64,000 nt of DNA from Campylobacter concisus (GTDB taxonomy: Bacteria; Campylobacterota; Campylobacteria; Campylobacterales; Campylobacteraceae): the NCBI RefSeq assembly GCF_003049735.1, contig NZ_PIRM01000001.1:558001-622000 (forward strand), given 5' to 3'. Shown here in pieces: positions 9,501-17,742 of this stretch. The position numbers and the translations under genes are program-made. Position 1 is the stretch's first letter, and every line of letters starts with the position of its first letter. The notes below the pieces were generated by a model. It was not told where the DNA came from, searched no databases, and was given only the letters and a program-made list of their open reading frames with translations.

Positions 9501-9629
9501 ATAGTACCATGCAGCTTCTGTGCTAGTTTTACTTTCTATTATCGTAGCGGCTCCGCTAGCTATGGCAAAGATTATCATCAAAATGATAGCTGAGCCCATA
9601 CTTAAAAATAATGATTTTGGATTTAACAT
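6534..9629 (-). CDS. ccsBA: Fused cytochrome c haem lyase/synthase CcsBA (system II)
   Basis: A 1031-residue polytopic membrane protein. The N-terminal part is ResB/CcsB-like: membrane segments within the first 100 residues, a large periplasmic domain, and a further helix near 420. The C-terminal part is CcsA-like, with many helices and the haem-handling tryptophan-rich motif WGRYWGWDSKETWALV near residues 926-941. CcsBA exports haem and attaches it to CxxCH motifs of periplasmic cytochromes. The fused form is normal in epsilonproteobacteria; Wolinella has several isoenzymes. The cytochrome c gene next to it and the NapB and NapGH genes elsewhere in the window would be clients or users of the pathway. 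Confidence 0.95.
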   Translation of the reverse strand: MLNPKSLFLSMGSAIILMIIFAIASGAATIIESKTSTEAAWYYVYGASWFALIQLLLGINLTYNIFRYNLIDPKKLPSLIFHLGFIVILIGAGITRYLGFEADMHIREKTQSNIVTTKISYLNLTALNDNGEEISAALPLGLSDAKKGFDLKLKIADNEANLKFKEFVPNASYKFVDDKNGQPVVEFVVSNESESEEIFLLEEEEARVADISFIFNAKPDESKKYVLFKLVDGNFTVTSNTDLSKFTMSDSSKTELKAGSVNDFGMGSLYTISNINFAPRLVSTHALRKLVSTKDSEFNALIAELNYKGESKEMHIFYNLTEPSRLAVAGQKFNASWGAQQVKLPFSLYLKDFELKRYPGSNSPMSYSSEVIVKDDTNMSGLDYKIYMNHVLDYDGYRFFQSSYDTDEKGTILSVNKDPGKIPTYIGYFLLGFGFVLNVVNPGSRFRKLAKLIDNESTKGGKKVVAIIAIMLLSLNFSSLKAEDFLPNISKEHTQKLSRLIVQSSDGRMKPFDTLSKEVLNKIHRGESIGGLNSNQATLSIMVTPDFWRSEKIISLGQSKELKKELGIDENAKYASFNDFFRATKDGGSEYKLTKFAEIANRKHPGSRNTFDKDVIKIDERLNVFYMIFIGEIFKIFPKQDDPSNSWYSPASAMMYFPPKEADLVINMMREYFAAVDAATKDNDWSKADAALDKISAYQQKYGSAVMPSEEKINIEILFNKIQIFERLTPVYLLAGLALLFFVFVKMLAPKVQINGIVRVAYIVNLLAFLAHTVGLGLRWYIAEHAPWSNAYESMVYIAWALGFSGIVFAKRSPIALALTSILAGVTLFVAHLSWMDPQITTLVPVLQSYWLTIHVSVITASYGFLGLCALLGGFTLLLIILQNKKKPNLEISRNILEATRINEMAMILGLSLLTLGNFLGGVWANESWGRYWGWDSKETWALVSILVYAAVLHIRFIPKLNNQYAFAVASFFAYWSIIMTYFGVNFYLAGMHSYAAGDPLPVPDFVWISIVIMVLMSVLAFTKRSLCSRL

Positions 9630-9674
9630 CTGCTTCCTTTTATTTATATTATGACAAAGCTATCAAAGTGAAAC

Positions 9675-10232
9675 TTATCTTAAATAACTGCCTTGCTTTG
9701 TTTGAGTAGAGACTGGTTTGTTTTCATTTGCATCTTGTTCAGCAAATGCATCTTTACCTTTTAGATAGGCGAGAATCGCGCCAAGATCATTATTTGAAAG
9801 AATTTTAGCTTGGTTTTGCATTACATTTTTACCGCTTCCGCCAAAACTTGAGTCACTTCTATAAGAGATGATGCTATCTTCAATATCTTTAGCATCCATA
9901 TTTTTTAGAGGTGTTGAACCAAATGGCCTTTTATCAGCATTCTCGCCATGACAGCTAGCACATTGCTTTTCATAAAGCTCCTTACCTAAAGAAACACTAT
10001 ATCTGCCCTTTCTATCAACGCCTAATTTTAAAATTCTATTATCTTTATAACGTCTTGGATCTTCATCAACATAGACATTTACTTTTTCATTTCTATCATT
10101 AGCCTGCTTTTTTGCCATTTCGGCAAGTTCTTTACCAAACTCACCACGAGCTTCTATATAGTAGACTTGTGAAGCTGCAAAGGCATTTGCCACCAAAAAA
10201 CACGCCAAAAAAGAAATTTTAATACTTTTCAT
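9675..10232 (-). CDS. Periplasmic monohaem c-type cytochrome
   Basis: A 185-residue protein with a Sec signal peptide (residues 1-19, ending AFAA). There is one haem-binding motif, CASCHGENADKRPFG, near residues 91-95, and a class I cytochrome c fold; methionines lie near 145, where the sixth ligand is expected. About 70 residues (YYIEARGEFGKELAEMAKKQ and on) precede the haem domain and form an extra N-terminal segment. It lies 45 bases upstream of ccsBA on the same strand. It probably carries electrons in the periplasm; the partner is unknown. The signal peptide and the single CxxCH are seen; the redox role is inferred. Confidence 0.88.
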   Translation of the reverse strand: MKSIKISFLACFLVANAFAASQVYYIEARGEFGKELAEMAKKQANDRNEKVNVYVDEDPRRYKDNRILKLGVDRKGRYSVSLGKELYEKQCASCHGENADKRPFGSTPLKNMDAKDIEDSIISYRSDSSFGGSGKNVMQNQAKILSNNDLGAILAYLKGKDAFAEQDANENKPVSTQTKQGSYLR

Positions 10233-10264
10233 AATTTTCCTTGAAATTTTGCTCTAAATTTAAA

Positions 10265-10297
10265 AATCCCGGATCAGATTGCTTCCGACCCGGGATT
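10265..10297 (-). terminator. Rho-independent terminator of porA
   Basis: An 11-base-pair stem with one mismatch (10265-10275 against 10287-10297; AATCCCGG pairs with CCGGGATT) is closed by an 11-base loop. Read on the minus strand it is followed by TTTTTAAATTT. It lies 29 bases after the porA stop, as expected for a highly expressed porin gene, and also separates porA from the cytochrome gene. Confidence 0.85.
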
Positions 10298-10325
10298 ATA
10301 TCATAAGTTGATTAATTAGCTACGA

Positions 10326-11558
10326 TTAAAATGAGTATTTAGCTTCAAATCTGAATTTATCTTCTTTTGCTTTAACATCATTAGCAAATTTATGTGTTTG
10401 GAAAGAGTAGAATGAGCTAAATTTCAACTTCTTGCTGTATTGATAAGCAAATCTTGGAACAAATTCTTCTATTTTCTCTTTTACATCTTGATTATTTGCT
10501 CCTGCAGTTTTTATATTGCCTTTTACATAATCCAAGCCAACTGTAAATTTATCAAATGCATATGCACTTGTTGCATAGAAGAAGTTACCTTTGCCTTCTG
10601 CATGTGTCCAGTCAAATACATCTTCGCCTGCATCAATTAAGCTTCCTTGATCTTCAAATGAAAAAGCTGATATGCCTTTATCTTGAGATTTCCAACCGAT
10701 ATAACCACCAGCTAAATCAAAACCAAATAGTGAAGTTGAAAGTTCTCCAGCATAGAAGTTACCATCATTATATCCTAGCTTGCTTTTAGCGCTAGCATCA
10801 GCCGTACTATTTACATAGTTAAGTCTTGCGCCCAAAGAAACATCATCAGTAATAGCAAAATTTGCTGAAACATCAGCTGCAAGTAAGTCAGCTAAATTTG
10901 TTAAGCTAGCATACCATAGTTGGAAGTTAATAGGATCATATGCTCCAGCAATACCAGCTGCATATAGATTACCAACATCATACTTATTCAATTGATCAGT
11001 TACACTCGCATCATATAGATCACCATCGCTCTCACCACTGCCTTCAAGTGCATCAAATGCTAAAGCTGTAAGTGTAAGACCTTCGATGTCTTCATTTACT
11101 ACTCTTACGCCTGTGCCAACAGCATCATCAGTAAAGTATGAACCTATAACTTGTTTACCAGCTGTTATAGTAGTAGCACCTACTTTGTATCCTAGGTAAA
11201 ATTGGTAAACTCTGAATGGATCAGTTGTATTTGTTTTATCTGTACCATCTGTATTAGCTGTTCCAGCATTATCGCCTGAACCGTCATTTGCATTATATCT
11301 TAGGCCAACAACACCAAAAAAGTTATCATCGATAGCAGCTTTAAAATTTGTGATCATTTTAAAGTTATGTTTTGCATCATTAGCTTTTTTGACATTTTCT
11401 TGTTGTTTGTCATACTCATGAGTGTGAGTATATCTATATCTTGCAAATCCTGAAAGATCTACATTTTTTATAGCTTCTTCAAGTGGAGTAGCACTTGCTA
11501 CGCTTGAAAATGCACCTAAAGCAACCAAAGCGGCTAAACTAATTTTTGTTAGTTTCAT
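10326..11558 (-). CDS. porA: Major outer membrane protein (porin) PorA/MOMP
   Basis: A 410-residue outer-membrane beta-barrel porin. The signal peptide MKLTKISLAALVALGAF ends at SVASA, and the mature protein begins TPLEEAIKNVDLSGFARYRY, the campylobacterial MOMP N-terminus. The rest alternates polar and aromatic residues and ends in a phenylalanine (RFEAKYSF), the outer-membrane assembly signal. The frame stays open 35 codons further upstream, but the ATG at 11558 is chosen because AAAAGGAGAAAA lies directly before it and a signal peptide starts there. It stands alone between its own promoter and terminator. Confidence 0.95.
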   Translation of the reverse strand: MKLTKISLAALVALGAFSSVASATPLEEAIKNVDLSGFARYRYTHTHEYDKQQENVKKANDAKHNFKMITNFKAAIDDNFFGVVGLRYNANDGSGDNAGTANTDGTDKTNTTDPFRVYQFYLGYKVGATTITAGKQVIGSYFTDDAVGTGVRVVNEDIEGLTLTALAFDALEGSGESDGDLYDASVTDQLNKYDVGNLYAAGIAGAYDPINFQLWYASLTNLADLLAADVSANFAITDDVSLGARLNYVNSTADASAKSKLGYNDGNFYAGELSTSLFGFDLAGGYIGWKSQDKGISAFSFEDQGSLIDAGEDVFDWTHAEGKGNFFYATSAYAFDKFTVGLDYVKGNIKTAGANNQDVKEKIEEFVPRFAYQYSKKLKFSSFYSFQTHKFANDVKAKEDKFRFEAKYSF

Positions 11559-11588
11559 TTTTTCTCCTTTTAAGGTTTTGTGCTGACG

Positions 11589-11594
11589 ATTATA
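11589..11594 (-). promoter_or_regulatory. -10 box of the porA promoter
   Basis: TATAAT (minus strand) lies 31 bases upstream of the porA ATG, preceded by the AT-rich stretches typical of Campylobacter sigma-70 promoters, which usually lack a clear -35. Position and perfect -10 match support it as the start region for the porin transcript. Confidence 0.65.
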
Positions 11595-11727
11595 ATCAAT
11601 AAAATTTAACATGAAGCTTAAATTTTTAATTTCAGTTACCGATCGTTTACCGTAATTAATCAAAAATAGATAAAAGTTGATAATTTTAAATAAAACAAGG
11701 ACAAAATTTTAAAGAAGTAAAAAGAAA

Positions 11728-11750
11728 AAGGGGCTGTTGCTTTGCCCCTT
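11728..11750 (-). terminator. Terminator of the lipoprotein gene ending at 11813
   Basis: AAGGGGC at 11728-11734 pairs with GCCCCTT at 11744-11750. On the minus strand the hairpin is followed by TTTCTTTTT. It lies 63 bases after the lipoprotein gene stop and upstream of the porA promoter, so it insulates the two. Confidence 0.8.
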
Positions 11751-11812
11751 AAAAGGAGTTCTAGTTTTGATTGCTGTTGAAATTATATAAGCAAGCAGTA
11801 AATCAACGGTAA

Positions 11813-12250
11813 TTAAAAAGAAATTTTTTCCTCTTTTGGCACTTCGATATTTGTTTTTACATTTTTTCTTTTAATAATCACTTCATTTTGCGGCTTTTTT
11901 ATACCATTATATAAGCCACTAGAGCCGCCCTCTTTTATAAGAAGCATATCTATAAGCTTATCTGCATAAAAGGTCGCATAGACCAAGTCGCCTTTATCAT
12001 AATAGTATCTATTTGCACAAAAATTTGCTTTATTGAGTTTGTGATTTTTTGTATCGCTCGCCACTATTTCATAGCAGTATTTTGAATCTTTATATGTAAC
12101 CTCTTTTATAAAACCTTTGATCGAGCTTTTTACTGGTGTATTTTGCATGACCTGTCTTGGCTGTTTTCGCACTGGTGGGTTATCCTCAAAAAATGAGCAA
12201 CCCAAAAACATGATGGTAGTTGCCAGTGGAAGTAAAATTTTAGCTTTCAT
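11813..12250 (-). CDS. Unknown lipoprotein
   Basis: A 145-residue protein with a lipoprotein signal: residues 1-17 hydrophobic, then MFLGC with Cys18 as the lipidation site. The mature part is basic (KQPRQ, KRKNVK) and has no domain that I recognise. It ends in KEEKISF. It is a single-gene unit on the minus strand with a good ribosome binding site (AGGAGAAGAG) before the ATG and a terminator after it. Membrane anchoring is supported by the lipobox; function is unknown. Confidence 0.8.
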   Translation of the reverse strand: MKAKILLPLATTIMFLGCSFFEDNPPVRKQPRQVMQNTPVKSSIKGFIKEVTYKDSKYCYEIVASDTKNHKLNKANFCANRYYYDKGDLVYATFYADKLIDMLLIKEGGSSGLYNGIKKPQNEVIIKRKNVKTNIEVPKEEKISF

Positions 12251-12317
12251 CTCTTCTCCTTAGTGTAAAACGGCGAAGTATAACTTTTAAGATTAAATAA
12301 ATTTTGCGGGAAATTAA

Positions 12318-12372
12318 AGGCTCGTATCTAAATTTATATACACGATCATATAAATTTATCTTAGGCGAGCCT
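12318..12372 (-). terminator. Long two-part hairpin, probable terminator of the 12384 gene
   Basis: AGGCTCG (12318-12324) pairs with CGAGCCT (12366-12372), and inside this TAAATTTATAT (12329-12339) pairs with ATATAAATTTA (12348-12358) around an 8-base loop. On the minus strand the structure starts 12 bases after the upstream gene's stop codon and is followed by TTTAATTT. The total of 18 base pairs with an asymmetric internal loop is larger than the other terminators here. Confidence 0.65.
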
Positions 12373-12383
12373 GCTTAAGATAG

Positions 12384-12971
12384 TTAAGCTGAAACATTTA
12401 AAACGTTACCGCCAAGCTCGGCGATCTTTTTATCAAGTGTCTCAAGGGTCTTTTCAATAGTCTTTTGTGAAATTTCAGGAAGCTCACCTCCCCAAATTTT
12501 CTTCGCATCCTCAAAACCCTTTGCCACACCCTCTCTACCAGCTTTTAGTTTTTCCACGTCATCGCCTGCACCATTTAGCACAAAGCTAGCTATCCTATCA
12601 GCCGTATTTGCGATACCAAAAAATCCATTCTCACTAATAAGATCATTTGCCTCGTCACTAGTTAGCTCGTTTAAAGATTTACCATTATAGCCGATACTTG
12701 CAAGATCAAGTCCTGATAAAATTTCTGATAAATTTTTAGGCACATTAAAGCTTAAGCCACCTTGGGCTAATAAATTTGAACTACTACTTTGAGCGATCTC
12801 TTTTTGATACTGCAAAAAATAGCTATTTGAAATGTCTTTGGCCGTTAAATTTGTAATTTTAGACTCTTTTTTAGAGATATCCTTTTCATCTTTATGAAGT
12901 GAAATTTCTGATTTTACATTTTCTTTTAGACTTGAACTATTATATGAGTTTGCGATTTGAGAAATTTTCAT
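12384..12971 (-). CDS. Flagella-associated protein of the 'hydrogenase-4 component G' family
   Basis: A 195-residue soluble protein without a signal peptide. The N-terminal third is Ser/Lys-rich. The conserved part is C-terminal: SIGYNGKSLNELTSDEANDL, then a helical region with AGREGVAKGFEDAKKIWGG, and the end KIAELGGNVLNVSA. Databases often label such Campylobacter proteins 'hydrogenase-4 component G', which is misleading because no hydrogenase genes are near. From memory it resembles a C. jejuni gene co-expressed with flagella (Fed group). A sigma-28-like -10 (CGATAT) upstream agrees with that. The function is otherwise unknown. Confidence 0.7.
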   Translation of the reverse strand: MKISQIANSYNSSSLKENVKSEISLHKDEKDISKKESKITNLTAKDISNSYFLQYQKEIAQSSSSNLLAQGGLSFNVPKNLSEILSGLDLASIGYNGKSLNELTSDEANDLISENGFFGIANTADRIASFVLNGAGDDVEKLKAGREGVAKGFEDAKKIWGGELPEISQKTIEKTLETLDKKIAELGGNVLNVSA

Positions 12972-12998
12972 TTTGGCTCCTTAAATTTTATAAAATCA

Positions 12999-13021
12999 AT
13001 ATCGCCAAAAAGTAGAATTTA
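12999..13021 (-). promoter_or_regulatory. Possible sigma-28 (FliA) promoter
   Basis: On the minus strand CGATAT (12999-13004) lies 27 bases upstream of the ATG of the 12384-12971 gene, with TAAA (13018-13021) 13 bases further upstream. CGATAT is the usual FliA -10 in Campylobacter; the spacing to TAAA is slightly short of the standard 14-15, so the -35 match is uncertain. Confidence 0.5.
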
Positions 13022-13053
13022 TTTAGATAGAGCGGGAAAACTCCCGCTAGTAG

Positions 13054-13488
13054 TTATTTGCTAAGTGTTGCGTTTAGCATCCAGATCGCTTTTTCAAATT
13101 TTGCGATTTGATCTTGTGCATACATTTGAGTTGTTGTATCGCCTTCTGCAAGCTCGTCAAGCTTTTTAAACTCACCCAAAAGGTGTTTATAATCAGCCAA
13201 GACAATCTCTAAAACCTCAGTTGGAGTGTAAATTTCTTTTGGCTCGTGTTTAATATGAGTAACTTTTGCTAGCTCCTCAGCCTTAACTATAGGTCTGCCA
13301 CCAAGCATAAGAGCTCTCTCAGCTGCATCGTCAAATATCTCACTCATATCTTCATAAGCTTTTTCTGTATATTCATGAACGCTAAAAAATTGAATACCTT
13401 TTACATTCCAGTGAAGATCGTGAAATTTAATATAAAGTGCATTTGCATCAGCCTGAATAACATTTAATTGTAAAATAACTTTTGACAT
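13054..13488 (-). CDS. dps: DNA protection during starvation protein (Dps, bacterioferritin-like)
   Basis: A 144-residue ferritin-like protein that forms dodecamers oxidising Fe(II) with hydrogen peroxide, protecting DNA and storing iron. The ferroxidase residues typical of Dps are visible: H26-D-x-H-W-N in KFHDLHWNVKG (about residues 22-32) and D-x5-E/D in AYEDMSEIFDDAAERALMLGGRP (about 45-67). The length is normal. It is monocistronic with a clear AAGGAGACA ribosome binding site and an AT-only palindrome upstream that could be an operator. It is close in type to the H. pylori NapA and C. jejuni Dps proteins. Confidence 0.94.
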   Translation of the reverse strand: MSKVILQLNVIQADANALYIKFHDLHWNVKGIQFFSVHEYTEKAYEDMSEIFDDAAERALMLGGRPIVKAEELAKVTHIKHEPKEIYTPTEVLEIVLADYKHLLGEFKKLDELAEGDTTTQMYAQDQIAKFEKAIWMLNATLSK

Positions 13489-13551
13489 TTTGTCTCCTTC
13501 TTTATTATAAATATGATGAAATTATATATAGTTAGAGTTAATCAGTGGTTA

Positions 13552-13578
13552 ATTAAATAATAAATTTTATTATTTAAT
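13552..13578. repeat. Perfect AT-only palindrome upstream of dps
   Basis: ATTAAATAATAAA (13552-13564) and its exact reverse complement (13566-13578) flank one central T. It lies 64-90 bases upstream of the dps start and 61 bases after the stop of the rhodanese gene on the same strand. It could be a Fur- or PerR-type operator or a weak terminator; it contains no G or C at all. Confidence 0.5.
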
Positions 13579-13638
13579 ATAAAATTTGACTACAAAATAA
13601 ATTTATCTTATAGTCAAATGTAGGATTACAAAATTTGT

Positions 13639-14016
13639 TTATTTTTTATAAGGCGTAGTTTTATAGCCTTGCTCGATCAAGCTACTCATACCTCCATCTA
13701 AATTTATTATCTTAAGATCTGAGCTATCTATCGCTGCGGCTGCTGCCGTACTTCTTCTGCCGCTTCTGCAAACAAGAGCAATAGGTTTTTTAATATCAAC
13801 TGCCTTTGAAAGCTTCTCCAAAAATGCACTCTTATCGTTTGGATTAAAAGTTATAGTCTTTGCACCTGCGATAACGCCAGTCTCTTGCCACTCAGATGGA
13901 GTTCTTATATCGATAATCTGATCATATTTTTTGATCTCATCTGGGCTTATATTAACGGTTTTAACATCAGCTGACAACATACAACAAACAGCTCCTAAAA
14001 GTAAAATTTTTTTCAT
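13639..14016 (-). CDS. Periplasmic rhodanese-domain protein
   Basis: A 125-residue single-domain rhodanese (sulphurtransferase fold) with a short signal peptide (residues 1-16, MKKILLLGAVCCMLSA). The active-site loop is CRSGRRS with catalytic Cys83, and the N-terminal IDIRTPSEW motif is the standard rhodanese CH2A-like segment. Small exported rhodaneses are thought to handle sulphane sulphur or redox-active thiols in the periplasm; the substrate is unknown. It is followed by the AT palindrome and dps, and preceded by a 400-base stretch without an intact gene. Confidence 0.9.
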   Translation of the reverse strand: MKKILLLGAVCCMLSADVKTVNISPDEIKKYDQIIDIRTPSEWQETGVIAGAKTITFNPNDKSAFLEKLSKAVDIKKPIALVCRSGRRSTAAAAAIDSSDLKIINLDGGMSSLIEQGYKTTPYKK

Positions 14017-14097
14017 CTACTCTCCTTAAATAAATTTTTGAAATGTTAGCACGGATTATTAAATATATAAAAATTTTTGTTGATAAAATTTATTAGT

Positions 14098-14301
14098 TTA
14101 GATAAAAATTAATAATATAACGTGTTGATAAAAAACTAAACCCACTACGAATGCATATATAGATAAACCGACTAGATTAATGAAAATATAGTCATTTACC
14201 ATTACGCTTTTTATAAAATTTTCTTTGATATTAGTGATCTTGTTTGCATATAACTTATAATCTTTTTTATAAAGTCCATTCTTTGTATTTTCTCTTTTAC
14301 T
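14098..14301 (-). pseudogene. Remnant of a small membrane-protein gene
   Basis: Within the 400-base gap between the rhodanese gene and tRNA-Arg, one minus-strand frame is open for 67 codons. It begins directly after a TAG (complement of 14302-14304) and ends at TAA (14098-14100). The first ATG is internal, at 14202, leaving only 34 codons. The translated text reads like protein: a charged stretch (NGLYKKDYKLYANKITNIKEN) and then one hydrophobic helix (IFINLVGLSIYAFVVGLVF). Upstream in the same frame are two stops within about 60 bases. I read it as the 3' end of a decayed gene; chance cannot be excluded. Confidence 0.3.
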
Positions 14302-14418
14302 CTATTTGCTGATCAGTATAAGAGCATTTTTATAAATTGTTATATCTTATTATACGTTTTAGTATATTTAAAAAACACTTGTTTGAGCACTTTGTATTTT
14401 ATAAAGGCGATTGTATGA

Positions 14419-14495
14419 TGGTGTCCCCAACAGGATTCGAACCTGTGACCTTAGAATTAGGAATTCTACGCTCTATCCAGCTGAGCTATGAGGAC
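14419..14495 (-). tRNA. tRNA-Arg (anticodon CCT)
   Basis: A 77-base cloverleaf with encoded CCA. The acceptor stem GTCCTCA/TGGGGAC has one G-T pair. The anticodon stem TAGAA/TTCTA encloses loop TTCCTAA, so the anticodon is CCT, reading AGG. The T-loop is TTCGAAT. It lies downstream of fusA on the same strand. Confidence 0.96.
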
Positions 14496-14539
14496 AATTC
14501 ATATATTTTGTAGATAGATTTTATAAGAATTTAATTTTT

Positions 14540-14563
14540 GAAGGACAGATTACTCTGCCCTTC
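14540..14563 (-). terminator. Hairpin after fusA, probable terminator
   Basis: GAAGGACAG (14540-14548) pairs with CTGCCCTTC (14555-14563), nine pairs with one G-T, closing on a 6-base loop, ten bases after the fusA stop. On the minus strand it is followed by AAAAATTAAATT, a poor U-tract, so termination may be partial and tRNA-Arg could be read through. Confidence 0.5.
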
Positions 14564-14572
14564 TTTGGTTAA

Positions 14573-16651
14573 TTAGCCATTTCTCTTTTTAATGATCTCA
14601 TCACTTACGTTTTTAGGAACTTCTTCGTAGTGATCGAATTCCATTGAATAAGTTGCACGCCCTTGAGTCATTGAGCGAAGATCTGTTGAATAGCCAAACA
14701 TTTGAGCTAATGGACAATAAGCTGCAATGATCTTCACACCATTTCTATCATCCATTGAATTTACTTGGCCACGGCGTTTATTAAGGTCGCCTATAACATC
14801 ACCCATATACTCTTCTGGAGTTTCTACTTCAACTTTCATCATAGGCTCAAGAATAACAGCACCTGCTTTTCTAGCACCTTCCTTAAAGCCCATTGAAGCA
14901 GCAAGTTTAAATGCCATTTCAGACGAGTCAACTTCATGGTAGCTACCATCAAATAGTGTAACTTTAACATCTTCGACTGGATAACCAGCAAGAACACCAC
15001 TTTGAAGTGCCTCTTTACAACCTTTTTCAACAGCTGGAATATATTCTTTTGGAACAACACCACCTTTGATATCATTAACAAACTCAAATCCACTAGCAGC
15101 TGGGAGCGGCTCAATACGTAAAAATACGTGACCATATTGACCACGACCGCCTGATTGTTTAGCATACTTATATTCCTGCTCAACTGTCTTACGAATAGTT
15201 TCGCGATAAGCAACTTGTGGTTGTCCAACTTCAGCATCTACCTTAAATTCACGAAGCATACGATCAACTATGATCTCCAAGTGAAGCTCACCCATACCGC
15301 TAATAATAGTTTGACCACTCTCTTCGTCTGTACTAACTCTAAAACTTGGATCTTCTTGAGCTAGTTTTTGAAGTGCTATTGCCATTTTTTCCTGGTCTGC
15401 CTTTGTTTTTGGTTCAACTGCAACACTAATAACTGGCTCAGGGAAGTCCATTCTTTCAAGGATAACTTTATCTTTCTCGCTAGCTAGAGTATCACCTGTT
15501 AGAGTATTTTTTAGACCAACAACAGCACCGATCTCACCAGCAAAAAGCTCAGTAATCTCTTCACGTTTATTTGAGTGCATTTTTAGCAAGCGACCGATTC
15601 TCTCTTTGCAGTCTTGAACTGTGTTGTAAGCATAGCTACCACTTTCAAGGCTTCCTCTATAAACACGAATAAATGTTAGCTGTCCAACAAATGGGTCAGT
15701 CATAATCTTAAACGCAAGAGCGGCAAATTCGCCATCATCTGTACTTTCAACAGTTACTTCAGTGCCATCTTCATAAACACCATTTATCGCTGCGATCTCA
15801 TCTGGAGCTGGTAAATAATCAACAACAGCATCAAGTAGAGGTTGGATACCTTTGTTCTTAAACGCAGTTCCGCAAAGCATAGGCGTGATAGTCATTCTTA
15901 AGCAGCCTGCTTTTATACCTTTTTTAATCTCTTCTTCAGTTAGTTCTTCACCTGCAAAGAATTTCTCCATCAAGCTATCATCTGTCTCAGAAACTGCTTC
16001 GATTAATTTCGCACGATATTCTTCTGCCTTATCTTTAACTTCAGCTGGAATTTCTTCTTCAACATAGTCAGTTGGCTTTTTCTCATCATTCCAAACGTAA
16101 GCTTTCATTCTTACAAGGTCAACCACACCTCTAAAGTTATCCTCAGCACCTATAGGAATTTGAATAGGAATTGGGTTTGCTTTTAGTCTTTCCCTAATCT
16201 GCTCTTCAACTCTAAAGAAATTTGCACCTATTCTATCCATTTTATTAACAAAAACGATTCTTGGTACGTGATATTTATTTGCTTGTCTCCAAACGGTTTC
16301 TGATTGTGGTTGAACACCACCAACAGAACAAAATACTGAAACAGCACCATCAAGAACACGCATAGAACGCTCAACTTCGATAGTAAAGTCAACGTGTCCC
16401 GGAGTGTCTATTAGGTTTATTTGATAACCCTTCCAAAATGCCGTAGTTGCAGCTGAAGTAATAGTAATACCACGCTCTTTTTCTTGTTCCATCCAGTCCA
16501 TGGTAGCAGCACCATCATGAACCTCACCTATTTTATGGCTCATACCAGTAAAAAATAAAATTCTCTCACTAGTAGTTGTCTTTCCAGCATCAATATGAGC
16601 CGCAATACCGATATTTCTTACCTTATGTAAAGGCGTTTTTCTCTCTGCCAT
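14573..16651 (-). CDS. fusA: Elongation factor G
   Basis: A 692-residue translational GTPase that drives tRNA-mRNA translocation. The P-loop [15 protein letters not shown] is at residues 18-32, switch II has DTPGHVDFT, and the guanine-specificity motif NKMD is near 138. Domains II-V follow, with the C-terminal elongation-factor fold containing [15 protein letters not shown]. Full family length. It lies 12 bases after rpsG, in the rpsL-rpsG-fusA (str) order, with tuf separated from the str operon as usual in this phylum. Confidence 0.99.
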   Translation of the reverse strand: MAERKTPLHKVRNIGIAAHIDAGKTTTSERILFFTGMSHKIGEVHDGAATMDWMEQEKERGITITSAATTAFWKGYQINLIDTPGHVDFTIEVERSMRVLDGAVSVFCSVGGVQPQSETVWRQANKYHVPRIVFVNKMDRIGANFFRVEEQIRERLKANPIPIQIPIGAEDNFRGVVDLVRMKAYVWNDEKKPTDYVEEEIPAEVKDKAEEYRAKLIEAVSETDDSLMEKFFAGEELTEEEIKKGIKAGCLRMTITPMLCGTAFKNKGIQPLLDAVVDYLPAPDEIAAINGVYEDGTEVTVESTDDGEFAALAFKIMTDPFVGQLTFIRVYRGSLESGSYAYNTVQDCKERIGRLLKMHSNKREEITELFAGEIGAVVGLKNTLTGDTLASEKDKVILERMDFPEPVISVAVEPKTKADQEKMAIALQKLAQEDPSFRVSTDEESGQTIISGMGELHLEIIVDRMLREFKVDAEVGQPQVAYRETIRKTVEQEYKYAKQSGGRGQYGHVFLRIEPLPAASGFEFVNDIKGGVVPKEYIPAVEKGCKEALQSGVLAGYPVEDVKVTLFDGSYHEVDSSEMAFKLAASMGFKEGARKAGAVILEPMMKVEVETPEEYMGDVIGDLNKRRGQVNSMDDRNGVKIIAAYCPLAQMFGYSTDLRSMTQGRATYSMEFDHYEEVPKNVSDEIIKKRNG

Positions 16652-16663
16652 ACTAATTCTTTC

Positions 16664-17155
<492 letters not shown>

Positions 17156-17212
17156 TTATGAAATTTTACTCAAACGTTTGCAAATTTTAGCAACGTCTGC
17201 GAACCTAAATTT

Positions 17213-17611
17213 TTACTTTTTTGTTGCAGCTGCAGCGCCAGCTTTAGGGCGTTTCGCACCATATTTAGAACGAGAAACTGTTCTTTTTGCAACACCAGCA
17301 GTATCAAGTGCACCACGAACGATGTGATATTTAACGCCTGGTAAGTCTTTAACCCTACCGCCGCGAACTAAAACGATACTGTGTTCTTGTAGGTTGTGAC
17401 CTTCACCACCGATATAGCTGATGACTTCAAAACCACTTGTTAGCCTAACTTTGGCAACTTTCCTCAAAGCTGAGTTTGGTTTTTTAGGAGTTGTAGTATA
17501 AACCCTAGTGCAAACTCCTCTTCTTTGAGGGCACTCTTTTAACGCTGGAGATTTTGACTTAACAGTCACTTTCTTGCGTTCTTTTCTGACCAATTGATTT
17601 ATGGTTGGCAC
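17213..17611 (-). CDS. rpsL: 30S ribosomal protein S12
   Basis: A 132-residue decoding-centre protein. The start is the GTG at 17611, giving [14 protein letters not shown], the universal S12 N-terminus, with AAAGGAA upstream; an ATG five codons earlier would add MKGII, which no S12 has, and would cover the ribosome binding site. Conserved segments include [20 protein letters not shown] and [15 protein letters not shown]. Lys residues in KPNSALRK and GGRVKDLP correspond to the known streptomycin-resistance positions, and both are wild type (Lys). An alanine/lysine-rich tail (AGAAAATKK) extends the C-terminus slightly. Confidence 0.98.
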   Translation of the reverse strand: MPTINQLVRKERKKVTVKSKSPALKECPQRRGVCTRVYTTTPKKPNSALRKVAKVRLTSGFEVISYIGGEGHNLQEHSIVLVRGGRVKDLPGVKYHIVRGALDTAGVAKRTVSRSKYGAKRPKAGAAAATKK

Positions 17612-17742
17612 AATAATTCCTTTCAACTAAATTTATTAAAAAGACCTAATTTTATTTAAAATAAACTTAAATAACGGTTAATAAGTTAGACTTACTCATC
17701 TAATTCTTGATTTTATAAAAACTCTGCTGTCTTTATTTTGTA

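Noticed and set aside
11559..11663. In-frame extension of porA upstream of 11558 by 35 codons
   Set aside because: It would cover the ribosome binding site and the -10 box, and it puts residues before a perfect signal peptide.
17612..17626. ATG start for rpsL five codons upstream
   Set aside because: The extra residues MKGII are not part of any S12, and the ribosome binding site lies inside them; GTG at 17611 fits.
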